From positions 1,116,001 to 1,180,000 of the forward strand of contig JAJQJQ010000004.1 in NCBI GenBank assembly GCA_028622995.1: 64,000 nt of DNA, written 5' to 3'. Positions 46,588 through 58,001 of this stretch are shown here, one piece after another (the first letter of the stretch is position 1; each line of letters begins with the position of its first letter). The translations under genes were made by a program, and so were the position numbers. The notes under the pieces are model-generated. The model saw nothing but the letters and a program-made list of their open reading frames with translations. It was not told the DNA's origin and searched no databases. This stretch comes from Panagrolaimus kolymaensis. Its lineage: Eukaryota > Nematoda > Chromadorea > Rhabditida > Panagrolaimidae.

Positions 46588-48255
46588 CATTTTAAATTTC
46601 TCATTTGCTTTTTCAACGACCATTTTAGCGATAGCTAACGAAGAAGTAGCTCCTGGACTTGGTGCATTTCGAACATGTAAAACTCTTGAACCAAGATCAC
46701 CTTCACCTCCATCAAAAACGAAATCATCGACAAGATTACCATTTGCATCCATAGCTTGAGCTCGAACACCAGCAATACCACTGAAAAAAATTTCAAGAAT
46801 ACAAAAAGAAAGAGATAAAACTTTACCGTGTAACATCGGAAGCTTTTAACGATGGAACAAATCTTTGAAGGAGTTTGACTTGAGCTCGATGATAAACCGA
46901 TCTCCACATTTCTCCACCACCAAATAGCGCATATTTTCCCATAAGTTTTAACATTCCACTAAATTTAACATGAAGTTACTCTACTTCCCAACGGTTAGAA
47001 TAAAACATACGAGTAAGTAACAGCATCAAACACATCCATCATTGAAAATTTGAAATAATTATAACCTTCACGAGAAAAGGCAAGAACAGCATTAGGTCCA
47101 AGTAAAATGTCTAAAAAACCAACGTTAGCAAAAATAATTAAGGCAAAAAGTTTACCTCCATTCATATTCGGCGTAAAATGAACTCCCAGGAAAGGGAAAC
47201 GTGGATCAGGTACCTAAAAACCATCAGTAATATCAAATATTTTAGTTTCAAAATTACAGGATAAATATTGGTGTGAACAAGATTCCTTTTTTCAGGTTTA
47301 AGCTTCAAATATTCACCACGGAATGGAATAATTTTTGGATCTTTGGAACAACCAGAAAGTTGAGCAACTCTATCAGAATGTAATCCAGCACATGTAATCA
47401 AATATTTGCAATCGATTGAAGCCTAAAATGGAAATTCATAATGGCTTACAAAAATAGCAAAGGCATACGTTTTTACCAGAAGTTGAAATTCTTACTGGAT
47501 AATCACCAGATGTAAGTTCAATTTTTTCAAGTTTATGTTCCAGCAAAAGTTCTCCACCATCACTTGTAAAATCATTGGCATAATATTTTGTGACAAGAGC
47601 CCAATCAACGATTCCAGTGTAAGGTGACCAAATTGCTTGTAAACCCTGAAAAAAATAAAAAGTAATTCATTCCATATTTGATGATGTTTTCCAAGCATGC
47701 ATGGAAGAAGAAAAAGTTGAATAAAATCATACTCTGCAATTTGGTTCAATTTCTTGGATTCTTTTACTATCCACTAGTTCAATTTCTCGACATTTATTCT
47801 CTTTAGCTCTTTCATACAGCGTCTAAAAGTAAATAGTTTTAAATGAATATATAAAAAGCTTCAAAAATGAATTTACCAAAAGTTCAGGAACTTCTTTTTC
47901 TTCGACAGCAACAATCAATTTTCCAACTTTTTTATGAGGAATTTTCTTTTTCTCCAAATAATCATAAGCAAGGTCAATTCCTAGAAATTAGTCATTAGTT
48001 AATAATCATAAGGTAAAAAAGACACTAACCTTCAACACATAATTTTGCTTTTAGTGTTCCGGGTTTGTAATATATTCCAGCATGTAATACTCCACTATTA
48101 TGTCCAGATTGATGAGCAGCAACAATATTTTCTTTATCTATTAATCCAATACTTAAAGCAGGTTTAACAAGTTTTAATTGTCTTGCAGTGGCACATCCAA
48201 CAATCCCTGCACCAACTACAACAACATCAAATGTTTTACGTGCAACACGAGACAT
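46588..48255 (-). CDS. L2HGDH: L-2-hydroxyglutarate dehydrogenase
   Basis: About nine small exons from ATG 48255 give roughly 430 residues. The N terminus carries the FAD-binding dinucleotide motif [18 protein letters not shown] and the family signature [15 protein letters not shown]. Downstream are [65 protein letters not shown] and the C-terminal FAD contact [19 protein letters not shown]. The enzyme oxidises L-2-hydroxyglutarate to 2-oxoglutarate and passes electrons to the respiratory chain in mitochondria, acting as metabolite repair. The targeting peptide is very short (MSRVARKTF). The exact donor of exon 4 is uncertain (GTAAGA or GTATGC); the second keeps more coding sequence. Confidence 0.92.
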
Positions 48256-48691
48256 AATTATTATTATGTGGAAGTTTTTCTCTCTCGGCTACTTTTGAAC
48301 GTGCAAAAAACAAACAAAAAATATGAAATGTGAACGCAAAAGTTTTGATTTTTTTTATGCTCTCAGACAAAATCTGTCGTCTCGCTTTTGTTTTTTGTTT
48401 TTTTCCATTTGAACAACAAAGAATAACCCTTGTAAACATAATTGACAAAAAAGCAAAATATAAAGAAAAATTTATTTATTGATTATTGAAATAATAATTA
48501 ATGAATGAAAAAGTGACAGCAGTTTTGGTACATTTACTTTGGACAAAGAAAGGTGGATTACATACGAAAGTTTGAGGATTAAAAAGCTTAATTAACAACT
48601 TTTAGTTTAACTTTAAAGTTTTAAAATCACAAAATTATTCTTTTAATCTTCCTTGAATTCATTATCTAATACTAATGTTTTCATTTTCTTT
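48256..48691. other. Intergenic, no feature seen
   Basis: AT-rich spacer with several poly-T runs; no frame or repeat supported. Confidence 0.4.
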
Positions 48692-49276
48692 CTAACCACT
48701 AGTGCAGAAACCACAGGTTCTTCGACATTGTTGACGCATAACGGTGCGGTAAGCGGTATTGGTGCAAAGATAAGATAAAGATGGGCAATCTGAAGTTCGT
48801 CCAGCCGCAGATAAATCCACGCATGTTGTGGAAGTTGAAACACTTGTAGTTGAATTGGTTGTGGAACTGCACCGTCCACAAGTTCGTGGGCATTGTTGAG
48901 TCATGAGTGTATAATAAACAGTGTTGTTGCAAAGATAAGCCCTTGCTGGACAATCAGAAAATCCTCGAGGTCCAACAAGATCAACACAGCTTGTGTTTGT
49001 AGTGGTCGTTGTTGTGATATTGCAACAAACCGTTCCATTGAGAGTTAAACTCGTGGGACATAAGAATGATCCTTCGGAATCTACTAAAGCTGGTAAACAA
49101 CCTGAGGTATCAGTATAACAGCACGTTTGTGCAGTGGAATTAAGTGTTGTTCCAGTTGGGCAATTTGCTGTACCATCAGCATCAATTAAAGCTGGATTAC
49201 AAGTGAGCGTTTGAGCTTCCATTAATGCAACCATCGTAGATCCAACAAAAATACAGAAAAGAAGAAATTTAACCAT
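48692..49276 (-). CDS. Secreted protein with two ShK/SXC domains
   Basis: One exon encodes 194 residues. Residues 1-21 are a signal peptide (KFLLFCIFVGSTMVALMEA). Residues about 22-90 hold two short Cys-containing repeats of the type C-x-P-A-L-(I/V)-D-x-x-G. Two six-cysteine ShK-type domains follow: one from CVDLVGPRGFSDCPARAY to CPRTCGRC, the other from CVDLSAAGRTSDCPSLSY to CRRTCGFC, separated by a Thr/Ser-rich linker likely to be glycosylated. Such modules are very common in nematode secreted and surface proteins, where they serve as generic disulfide-bonded binding modules. Specific role unknown. Confidence 0.88.
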   Translation of the reverse strand: MVKFLLFCIFVGSTMVALMEAQTLTCNPALIDADGTANCPTGTTLNSTAQTCCYTDTSGCLPALVDSEGSFLCPTSLTLNGTVCCNITTTTTTNTSCVDLVGPRGFSDCPARAYLCNNTVYYTLMTQQCPRTCGRCSSTTNSTTSVSTSTTCVDLSAAGRTSDCPSLSYLCTNTAYRTVMRQQCRRTCGFCTSG

Positions 49277-49749
49277 AGCTATTTAATTTACTGCTGCAGC
49301 TTTTTGAATTTAGAATGATTAAATTAAAGTTTCTCATTTGCTTTTATAGTCCATTTAAAAATACCAGTAGCCATTGTCCATTTTCACGTCCTAAAATGCT
49401 TCATATTTGTTTTGTCTGTTGTTTTCAAAAAGCGATTAAATGTAAACATTATAAATCCAAACAAATTCCAGCATGCTTGCTTTGTCTAAACATGTCTTTG
49501 TTATTTTTTCTTTGATTTCTCATAGCATGTTTCAAGATTGTTTAACAATGTTTATAAACAAAAAAGGTATAATAAAATGAAATAATTAGCTAAACATCTG
49601 TTTTTCTAGTTCCGCTTCTCTTTCTTCACATTTGTTTAAAAAAAAATAGATAGACGAGAATATAAAGAAAAACGCTTTACAAATTTTTCTTTTGATAATT
49701 TGCATAATTTTCAGGGAAAATGATTTCATTTACACTTCCTTCAATTTGA
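49277..49749. other. Divergent intergenic region
   Basis: AT-rich spacer between the ShK-domain gene and the plus-strand Pro/Ala-rich gene. No feature beyond the TATA box listed separately. Confidence 0.4.
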
Positions 49750-49757
49750 TATAAAAG
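49750..49757 (+). promoter_or_regulatory. TATA box of the Pro/Ala-rich protein gene
   Basis: TATAAAAG lies 107 nt before the ATG at 49857. Transcription would be expected to start about 49,778-49,785. Confidence 0.5.
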
Positions 49758-49856
49758 CGAAGATGTTCAAGAAATTTTTATCATTCGTGGGCTCAACCGC
49801 TGCTTACTTCATCCTCGTCGATCCTGTGTTCATCTTTTGGTAATTGATTGACAACA

Positions 49857-50123
49857 ATGGCAGACAAAAGCGCCTATGTTCCTGTTGAAGCTGCTGGTGG
49901 CGGTTCAAAGCCACGTCCTGCCGAACTTGATATTGACATCGACGATAATGATTATTTTGGTGGAAAATCTTCAACTCCTGCTCCTGCTCCACCTCCACCA
50001 GTTGCTGCTCCAGCTCCTCCACCACCTGCTCCTGCTCCACCTGCTGCAGCTGCTCCAAAGAAACATGTATATCAAAAAGCTAAAACTTATCAGAAAACTT
50101 ATGCTGGTCAAGGAAAGAAATAG
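49857..50123 (+). CDS. Small Pro/Ala-rich protein
   Basis: An intact 88-residue frame begins at ATG 49857. Residues 22-36 are acidic (ELDIDIDDNDYFGG). Residues about 39-65 are a Pro/Ala run (TPAPAPPPPVAAPAPPPPAP), and the C-terminal 20 residues are Lys/Tyr/Gln-rich (KHVYQKAKTYQKTYAGQGKK). No signal peptide or domain is recognised. Codons are richer in C-ending forms than neighbouring genes, which hints at high expression. A donor GTAAGT follows the stop by about 5 nt and an acceptor TTTTTCAG ends near 50182, so the 3' UTR is probably spliced. Confidence 0.6.
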   Translation: MADKSAYVPVEAAGGGSKPRPAELDIDIDDNDYFGGKSSTPAPAPPPPVAAPAPPPPAPAPPAAAAPKKHVYQKAKTYQKTYAGQGKK

Positions 50124-50261
50124 ACTAGTAAGTTTTTTTTTGACTTTTTCTTATCCTTTAATAACTTTGTTTACTTTTTCAGATTGCATTCAATATGTTA
50201 TGAACAATAATCGAGCCTTCCGTCAACTTGTTGCCATGATCCATTCTTCGTCCACTGCCTA

Positions 50262-50571
50262 ACTGATTCGCCATTGTCTTTGAGAGTCGATTTTTTATGT
50301 GTGTGCCTCCTAATAAAAATTTTATTCTCAATTTTGTGTCTATTTTTATTTGCTTGGGATTTGGGGTTTTTCTGATTTATTAGCGGATTCCCAGGGTTAA
50401 TAACAGCGGAAATTTTGACTACATTGAAACTTTGTTGAAACGGCAATTTTTGTATATCTCTGCAGTTGACATGTTTTGTTCTTTACTACTTACTCATTGA
50501 TATAACTTTATTACTAAACAATGATAAAAACCTGTTTTCAAGAGAAATAATAACCCTATTTGAGATATATT
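50262..50571. other. Convergent 3' region
   Basis: Holds the AATAAA-containing 3' end of the Pro/Ala-rich gene and the 3' end of the epoxide hydrolase gene. Nothing else seen. Confidence 0.4.
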
Positions 50572-52564
50572 TTACAAAACACGAACAACTTTAGTGCAAA
50601 AAGCAATAACATCAGCGGCAAGTTCTTTAGGCATTTCCAAAGCAGCAAAATGGCCTCCATCTTTCATGAGAGTGTAATGAGTAAGATTCATGACAGTTTG
50701 AACAATTTCACGAGGTTGGCGAATTCCAAGATCGTGGGGGAATGAAGCCAAGCCAGTTGGAACATGTATGTAACGTTTTGAGAATTCCTGACGTTCAGGA
50801 TGTGAAAAATATTCCTTGTAATAACGTTGTGAAGGAATAATGTTTCCATTAACCCAATAAATGGTTACGATTGTTAAAAGTTCATCTTTGGTAAACTTTC
50901 TGAAATGATAATGGACTGTTTAGTTGGAGATTTATTTAAAGTTTGGTTTATAAACTAACTTTCCCAATCCGCCATCAGGAAGATCTCGAAAGCTAGGATT
51001 AGTCCAAGATGAAAATTTTTCCAATATGTAAGCCATAAGTCCAACTGGTGAATCATTCAATCCAACACCGACTGTGTCAGGTTTGGTAGCTTGAATATGC
51101 ATGTATCCACTTTCTTTAATAATTTCAATGAACATTTTTTTCATACTAAAATCATAATTTTCTTTGTCTTTGAAAACCAAAGTAGGGAAAAAGCTGCCAA
51201 CAATGCTGAGAACAGTTGCTTTGAAGCCACCCATAACGAAAGCCATGTTGACATGAACTCCATATAAATTTTCAGGATACATTCGACCAAGATTTGAAAC
51301 GACTAAACTTCCCCAATCACCGCCTCTTGGGTAATTCACGGCCCGGCCCGAGCCACGGCCCGGCCGGGTAATTCACGGCCCGGCCCGGTAAATCGCGGCC
51401 CGGCCCGTTTAAACACAAATAATAAAAATTTATATCCAAGAGTATGGCAGATTCTCCATTTGAGATTTTAAAATCCACCATTTCTAAAATCTTCTTACTT
51501 GCTAAACAACAATATATTAAAATCTCAAATGGAGAATCTGCCATACTTTTGGATATAAATTTTTATTATTTGTGTTTAAACGGGCCGGGCCGCGAATTAC
51601 CGGGCCGGACCGCGATCCGGGCCGTGAATTACCCGGCCGGGCCGTGAATTACCCGGCCGGGCCGTGAATTACCCAAGGCCCTGCCTTGAACGAGGAATTT
51701 TTTGAAATGTAAACGATCGGCCATGAGTTTTTTGAAAATTCGAGCAGTTGCAATTTGATCGAAGCCAGATTTGTGTGAAGCTTCAGACCAGCCATAACCA
51801 GGAATGGAAGGAGCAATGACTTCAAAAGCAATATCGGATTGTGCTCCGTCAAAGAAGCTATTGGGATCAAGAAGAATTGGAATAATTTTGTGGAATTCAT
51901 AAATATTTCCAGGCCAACCATGAACAATAAGAAGAGGGACAACAACCTTGTATTTATTTGCTTGAGGTTTGGCATGAATGTAATGAATCTAAAGTCAAAG
52001 TAATTTTAGATATTTTTTTGTCATTACTGGAAGCAGCAATATCCAACTTTCAATTCGAATATAAAACACAAACCTTTAAACCTTCAATTTGAGTGGTAAA
52101 TTGTGGGAAATAATTTAATTGAGCTTCAGCTTTTCTCCAATCATATTTAGTTTCCCAATAATTCTTAAAGTCCATAATGGTTTTGAGATTCATACCGTAA
52201 CTAAAATCGGGGACATTTTCAAGTTGTTTATGGCCGAATCGAGTTCTTTTAATTCTTTCTTTGAGATCCTAGAAAGTTTGGTTAATGAAGTAATAAAGGT
52301 CATTTTGCAATTATTTAATTACGAACCACTAAAACTTCATCAGGGACATTAATCTTAAATGGTTTAATTGCTGGACCATCTGCGCGCTTTTCTCCTGGAC
52401 CAAAATAGCCATCGGTTGGGAATTTCAACTAAAAAAATAATATTAACCTTACTAATCTATGATAAACAAAGGATTACTTCTGATTCAGAGCAACCATAAT
52501 AAACATAAAGATATGATACAACCACCGCTAAAGCTGCCACAACTATAACGTTTATGGCACGCAT
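50572..52564 (-). CDS. Microsomal-type epoxide hydrolase, interrupted by an intron-like transposon
   Basis: Six exons (52564-52478, 52428-52327, 52268-52074, 51988-51685, 51323-50960, 50899-50572) give 459 residues in phase. Residues 5-24 form an N-terminal membrane anchor. The alpha/beta-hydrolase core has the oxyanion motif HGWPG at 151, the lid region, the nucleophile Asp232 in GGDWGS and the catalytic His434 in GGHFAALE. Family members open epoxides of lipids and xenobiotics to diols at the ER membrane. The nucleophile motif is split on the genome by a 357-bp inverted-repeat element. Splicing a GC-AG intron from 51684 to 51324 reconstitutes VQGGDWGS exactly. If it is not spliced, the frame stops inside the element and the enzyme is dead. 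Confidence 0.88.
51326..51682. mobile_element. 357-bp terminal-inverted-repeat element within epoxide hydrolase gene
   Basis: Both arms carry several copies of a GC-rich GGGCCGTGAATTACCC-type block in opposite orientation, then a longer inverted segment that includes AATCTCAAATGGAGAATCTG on one side and its complement on the other. The middle is AT-rich. GCCT flanks each side (51322-51325 and 51683-51686), consistent with a 4-bp target duplication. The GC-rich arms stand out from the AT-rich surroundings. It codes for nothing. It is an MITE-like element acting as an intron. Confidence 0.85.
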
Positions 52565-53954
52565 TTTTTTAAGTGCTAAAAACAAAAATAAATATCATCA
52601 GCAAAAAAGTGAATCAATTTCACAAACAAAGGTCAACTTTTATGCTGATGCAAAATGATGAGAGAGAAGAAATAAAGGCAAAACACGATTGAAACTACAA
52701 AAAATGTTGGGAATCGAAACCATAAGTAACAATTCCATTTTCTTAACTTGATTATAGTTTCATTTTTAAATAAAACTCAAAAAAAAATTGAACGCTGCTA
52801 ATTCAGTTATGTAATTATGAATTTGAAAACGAATATTGAAAAGGTCAAAAGCTGTATTCCAAGATTAGGTATTCGCAATTTTATTTAATAAATAAAAGAA
52901 AGGCAACCAAAACGAAATGCAAGAAAAAAAAGAAGGTGCAAAAACAAAACAAAAAACATTGAAGGTAAACACATTTTCTTTCTTCAAAATTTTTTTCACC
53001 TATGAATGTTTTTACGTTTATTCAACCATTTTTTAGGATGGGCAAAATTGAACTTTAGTCGATTTTTTTCTTATTATTCTTTTTTGTTGTTGCTGATTTG
53101 CTTTTTTTTAAGGAAAATAAGCGTCCTTTTTAGAAGAAAGAGAATAGACTCTATTAAACTACAACAACAAAATATTATAAAGATTATATTAATTTTTTGG
53201 ATGATTTTATCTGTCTTTTTTTTACCGTAATAAACAACTCTCCATCGATTTTGATTTTGGATTTTTGCAAAAATATTTTATTTTTCCCCTTTCAATTAAT
53301 TATAAATCTCTTTTTTACCCTTGTGATTAATTGTTTTTGTTTCCGTTCGACACATAAATTTGGGGGTCTTGAAAAACTTTATTAAAGAATCCACTTACAT
53401 ACATTTAAAAAACCATTACAAAGTGAATATTTAAAATAAAAGACATTCGGGGCAATTTTACTACAATATCAAAAGATTTTAAAAAAATAAAGAAAATTAG
53501 TAAACTTGTTTTTAATAAACATTAGATACTATTACTTGTAAAAAAGGACATTAGCTTTATATAAAAAAATCCAAAGATAAAGAGAAGGGAAGTTGAAGCT
53601 AGAAAAGAGAGATGAAGTTTAACAAAAAGAAGAGTTTACTTTTTTACAAAAAAGTTCTATTAAAAATGGTTTAGAAAAAGAAGGAATTTAAAAAGCTAAA
53701 AAACCCCAACTTTTTTACAATACGAAGATACTATAAAAAGGAAGCAATGTTTTTACACCAAGAACTTACAGACTGAAAAAATTAAAAAAGCATTTACAAA
53801 AAACTTACAAAAAGAAGAAGAAAGACAACTTGAAAAGAAAAAAAGAGAATGCTTGAAAATTTTTAATAAAATCCTTCAAAATAATCAACCCGTTACAATT
53901 ATTATTGTATTTTTTTAACTGCTGCTATTGGGGAGGATGGATTCTCTCTACCGT
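52565..53954. other. 1.4-kb intergenic region
   Basis: AT-rich, with many poly-T and poly-A tracts and a purine-rich stretch near 53570-53850. No frame with codon bias, no repeat unit and no RNA gene that I can support. Confidence 0.4.
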
Positions 53955-54464
53955 TTACTGGTCTTGTTTTTGATTGCCTTCATTCACATTGTTGTTGGTA
54001 GAATTTTCAATGGCTGCCATAGGCGTTGTAGCTTCAATCGCTAAATCCGATGTTTGAGGATCAAAGTGACATTTGATGGAATCTCGATTTACACCTTTTG
54101 GCAATGGAATTCTATGTTGGATCTTTCGATAACTATTTTCATCTTTATGCTCGCCATTTAATAATAAATATTCGCCATCTAAATCAAGTTTTAATTCATT
54201 AGGTTTAAAACCTGGCACGCGGCATTTCAATCCATATTTGCCTTGCTTTGTATCAGAAGTAATTTCAACTTTTCCACCATATTCATTTTCCATAGCTGTG
54301 ATGGTTTCAGCCATTTCATGTTCAAATCTTTCAAATACGTTCATAGTATTTGAAATTTCATCGAAGATACTTCTGGGATGTTGAGGATGGAAGACGAAAG
54401 GATCCCAAATTGATGGTGATGGAATTATGGAATCAAGCAAGCTTGGTCGCAACATTAAAGCCAT
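53955..54464 (-). CDS. Small heat shock protein (alpha-crystallin domain)
   Basis: An intronless 169-residue frame starts at ATG 54464 (M-A-L-M-L-R-P). The N-terminal region is Pro-rich ([19 protein letters not shown]). Residues about 65-150 form an alpha-crystallin domain, with [42 protein letters not shown] and [18 protein letters not shown]; the family motif A-x-x-x-n-G-v-L is modified to [12 protein letters not shown]. The tail is Asn/Gln-rich. It acts as an ATP-independent holdase for unfolding proteins. A heat-shock element and TATA box lie upstream, so heat induction is expected. Confidence 0.92.
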   Translation of the reverse strand: MALMLRPSLLDSIIPSPSIWDPFVFHPQHPRSIFDEISNTMNVFERFEHEMAETITAMENEYGGKVEITSDTKQGKYGLKCRVPGFKPNELKLDLDGEYLLLNGEHKDENSYRKIQHRIPLPKGVNRDSIKCHFDPQTSDLAIEATTPMAAIENSTNNNVNEGNQKQDQ

Positions 54465-54578
54465 TTTGTGAAAATATGAAGGGAGCAGCAAAAAAATGAA
54501 GGAAAATATCAAAAAAAATTAGAAACAACTAATTTTACTTTTCTTGTTGAATTTGGTTTTAATGAAAATTTGAGCCTC

Positions 54579-54586
54579 CTTTTATA
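54579..54586 (-). promoter_or_regulatory. TATA box of small heat shock gene
   Basis: TATAAAAG on the minus strand, 115 nt before the ATG and 30 nt downstream of the heat-shock element. Confidence 0.7.
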
Positions 54587-54615
54587 CTCATGTTTGCCCC
54601 TTATTTCGTATACCT

Positions 54616-54628
54616 TTCGCGAAATTTC
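54616..54628 (-). promoter_or_regulatory. Heat-shock element
   Basis: TTCGCGAAATTTC contains three alternating 5-bp HSE units (TTCnnGAAnnTTC), the consensus for trimeric HSF-1. It sits directly upstream of the TATA box. A weaker TTCGCGATTTTTC occurs near 54780. Confidence 0.8.
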
Positions 54629-55028
54629 TTCGTATTAAACAAAAAAATGTAAACAACTCATATGAAAGCAGCCGCCATTTTTATGTTCTGGAAATTTCTC
54701 AACCAACAAAACAACTAAAGCTCTGACCTTCGTTTCTTTCCTTCGCAATTTTCGAAAGAACTCTTTTTTTGCAAATGAAATTTCGCGATTTTTCTCAATG
54801 TTTTTCTCCTTTTTTTGACTATGAAATTGCAAAATTTCTTTTATGTTGCTTTCAAAAAAGTACAATTTTTGAAATAATATTTTTTTTAAATTGAAAGTTG
54901 TTATTTTTAGAAAAATAAATATAAACAAAATAAATTTACACTATTTTTTTTTGTGAAACAATCCCGATGAAAGCCCTACAATGAGAGATCTTGAAAAACA
55001 GATTTCAGAATCCATATTTTTTCCTGTC
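54629..55028. other. Upstream region of the small heat shock gene
   Basis: AT-rich sequence, with a second HSE-like site near 54780. No coding evidence. Confidence 0.4.
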
Positions 55029-56990
55029 TCAATTTCGATCTGAAACAGGTTTGAGTAAATCTTTATCAACGCTAGGAAGGGTAGAAGTTTGAATATTTTC
55101 TCGAAGTTGTTTAAATGAAGCAAGCAAATCATCATCGTCATGGGTATCATTGAGCTGACTAAAGGGTGAAACAGTCGTTGTTGTAGCTAAAAATGGAAAT
55201 TATCTCTGCAATTAAGTCAAAAATCGATCAAACTTGTATGAAGTAAATGAGCTTTCCATTTTTGAAAATCTAATCGAATATGTTTCATTATTGGTTTATA
55301 AATTTCTTCAGGTGCTCGCAAACCCCAAAGAAAATCATTATGATTAAAATCTTGTAAACGTTTAACTTCTTTAATATAAGTTTTATTTAATTTTTTAAGT
55401 AAATATCCTTGAACATCTTGGGATGTTGCAAGCCAATCGCTATCACTATAATAAAGATACATGGGAACATGAATTTTGGAAATATTAAATGCAGGAGGAA
55501 ATGCCTAAAAAATTGATATAACTATAAGCAAAAAATGAGTTTATGGGTATTGCTTACACTTGAATATCTTTGAAGATTTCCCTTTTCACCATAATCATAA
55601 TCCAATTGCATTTGATTTCGAACCATTTGACAAAAATGCAATACATTTCTTGTTGAAGTTCCTGCAGGATTATGGGCTAAATAAATGGGAATTCGAGTCT
55701 AAAATGAATGCACTCAAAAAGTTAAAACAATTATCGAAATTTTCAAACTTTATTAAATTGATGACTATCTGGGCCACTAACAAGGAATAAAAAGTTTTGA
55801 CATAAAGGATTCGTGGAAGCTAAACCGCAAATTAACTCTGTTAACCAACGAGAAATAAAAGTATTCGGAAGAAATTCTTGATCACCAAAAAGTAAAGTAA
55901 TCATCTGAAAATATTTTTGGTACCGAAGTAAAAAAGTTGTCGGAAAAATTACTTCAAGTTCATTGTACATATTTTCTCCGAGATAACGGAATAGGCCTTT
56001 GACATGAGCAATTGTGCCAACGGGAGCAATTGCAAAGAATGCTCGAATCTAAAAAAACAAAAACAATTAAATCATTTTGTCATTTTGGAAAATGTATTGA
56101 CATGGATTTAAAAATAAAAGTTGACTTACTTTTTGACTCAATTTTTCATTTTCTGATAATGCGGAAAACATAGTCAATGTTCCTTGTGAGTGACCAATAT
56201 AATAAACTTGTGATTCGCCAGTTATATTTAAGACTCCATTAATCATGGCTGGCAAATCATATCGCGCCATTTCAGACCAACTAAATTTCCAATATTGTGT
56301 GCCACTAATTCGTCGATTAACATGTTTTCTAGAATATGTATTTCCTCGCATATTTCCTAGCCATACATCATATCCTGCATCAGCTAGCATAAACCCAAGA
56401 GATTGATGTGGGAGATTCATCAACCAAACCGAAGAAGTACAAAGAAGGCCATGTTGAAGGAAGACAATGGGTCGAGGACCTGGTCGATAACCTTTACGAC
56501 CAAATGGAATTCGATGAAGGACAAGAACATAGCCATCAGCGGTGACGACATTGTAAATTTCTACTGGATAACCCCAATGTCGAATTATTTCAGGCTAAAG
56601 TAAACCCAATCAAACTTCAAAATTAAAAAAGTTTAAACAAAAAATAAAGTAAATGTGGTAATCGAATGTAAATTAGACTCAAATCCTAATACTTACCACA
56701 GTCATTTCAGCTTCAGGTTCAATAACATAAGTTTGATCCAATAATAGATTCTTTTGTGGTGGTGTAAGAAGTAATGAACTATTTTGTATCACAAACAATG
56801 GATTTTTTTGTGGTGAAAATAAATTTGGAGTCACAAATAAAGGATTTTTTGGTGGCGCGAATAATGGAATATTTGGTGTCACAAAAAATGGATTCATAGG
56901 TATCACTGGAATATTTTGAGCAAAGCCATCATTTATAATAACAAAAAATAATAAAAGTTCAAATCCTCCAATATTCCACTTCATTCCCAT
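55029..56990 (-). CDS. Lysosomal acid lipase-like alpha/beta-hydrolase
   Basis: Six exons (56990-56697, 56594-56130, 56048-55749, 55698-55558, 55504-55234, 55186-55029) give 542 residues. Residues 1-25 are a signal peptide. Residues about 30-75 are a lineage-specific repeat with PLFVTPN and KNPLFV. Residues 99 onward are the acid lipase core: [38 protein letters not shown], nucleophile Ser234 in GHSQG, the catalytic Asp in YYSDSDWLA and His in FNHNDFLWG. Such lipases hydrolyse triacylglycerols and cholesteryl esters in lysosomes or gut lumen. The last exon adds a Thr/Asp-rich tail not usual in the family. A lone TTTTTTAG acceptor 16 nt before the ATG suggests trans-splicing. Confidence 0.9.
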
Positions 56991-58001
56991 GTCAATGAGG
57001 TCCAACCTAAAAAATAACGTATGATTTTACATACATACAAAAACCTCTTTTTTTAAACGCATTTTTTATCCACGGCTATAAAAAAATAGTTTCTTCCAAA
57101 AACAAAAAAGGCTGCCTTTGAAATCTAATCTGGTTGAATCTCAACAAAAAAGGCAGATTGATTCTCTTCCAAAATTTCCAAACAAAATCGATTTAAAACT
57201 TTTTTGTTTGAATGAATTTATTCTTTCTGTCATCATCAACATTAAAAATGAAGAAGATTTCTTTTTTTATTGAAATATAACCTTTTTTGGGAAAAGTGAC
57301 TCAAGGCCGTGTTTGTATGTATCGGTCAAATGTAAAAAAAAGAAGATTACATCCGTCGTTTTGGGGATTTTATTTAGGTGATTGGAAACTTATGAAAAAG
57401 AAATTAGAACGCAATTCTTTTTCACTTTTTTTAAAAATGTTTGAGTCATTTAACGAATTTCTTACATTCTGATTTATTTTTTAAGCTGTCTTTTATATTT
57501 TTAATACGGCAATTACCAACCATTATTTGATTTTTATTTTTTAACTGCTTTGTTTTTTATTTGGTGCATCAAAATTGTGTCACTTTTATATGATGGAAGA
57601 AAGAGTGCACCTCTTTCACTGTCTAACGCTCAAATGATCTTTAGACTCTGTAAACACATTGGCTGTGGTATCACTATTTCGTTCATTTTTTGCATTTACT
57701 CCCATGAGGTCACCCCCAGCTTACTGAAGGCTTATATGTCGAACAAAAAAATGTTCCCTAATATACAATATCTGAGGAGATAATAAATTTTAATTTTTGT
57801 ACATAGATTCATAAAGCGTCTATTTTTTTTATTCATTTTTTATAAAAACTAAAAGCTTGAAGAAAAACTTTTCAATTGAAGCATTTAATTCAATGATGCA
57901 GTGAGAGTTTTGTGTCAGAGAGAAACAGGAACATCGTATCACAAAATACTGTGTCAAATGATATTTATTTTTTAATTTTAAATAAAAAAAATTAACAAAT
58001 T
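56991..58001. other. 1-kb intergenic region
   Basis: Contains the lipase leader acceptor at 57007-57014. The rest is AT-rich with no supported feature; short plus-strand frames lack codon bias. Confidence 0.4.

Noticed and set aside
49763..49843. 26-codon upstream frame (MFKKFLSFVGST...) before the Pro/Ala-rich gene
   Set aside because: The TATA box at 49750 lies only 13 nt upstream, so transcription should start inside this frame.
50183..50262. Extra coding exon after the Pro/Ala-rich protein stop
   Set aside because: The main frame already ends at 50123; the spliced segment is better read as 3' UTR.
51326..51682. Gene-killing insertion in the epoxide hydrolase
   Set aside because: The flanking splice sites and phases restore the motif exactly, so an intron is more likely; kept as a testable finding.
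57550..57783. 77-codon plus-strand frame between lipase and elongase
   Set aside because: Isolated, no similarity recognised, no expression signals.
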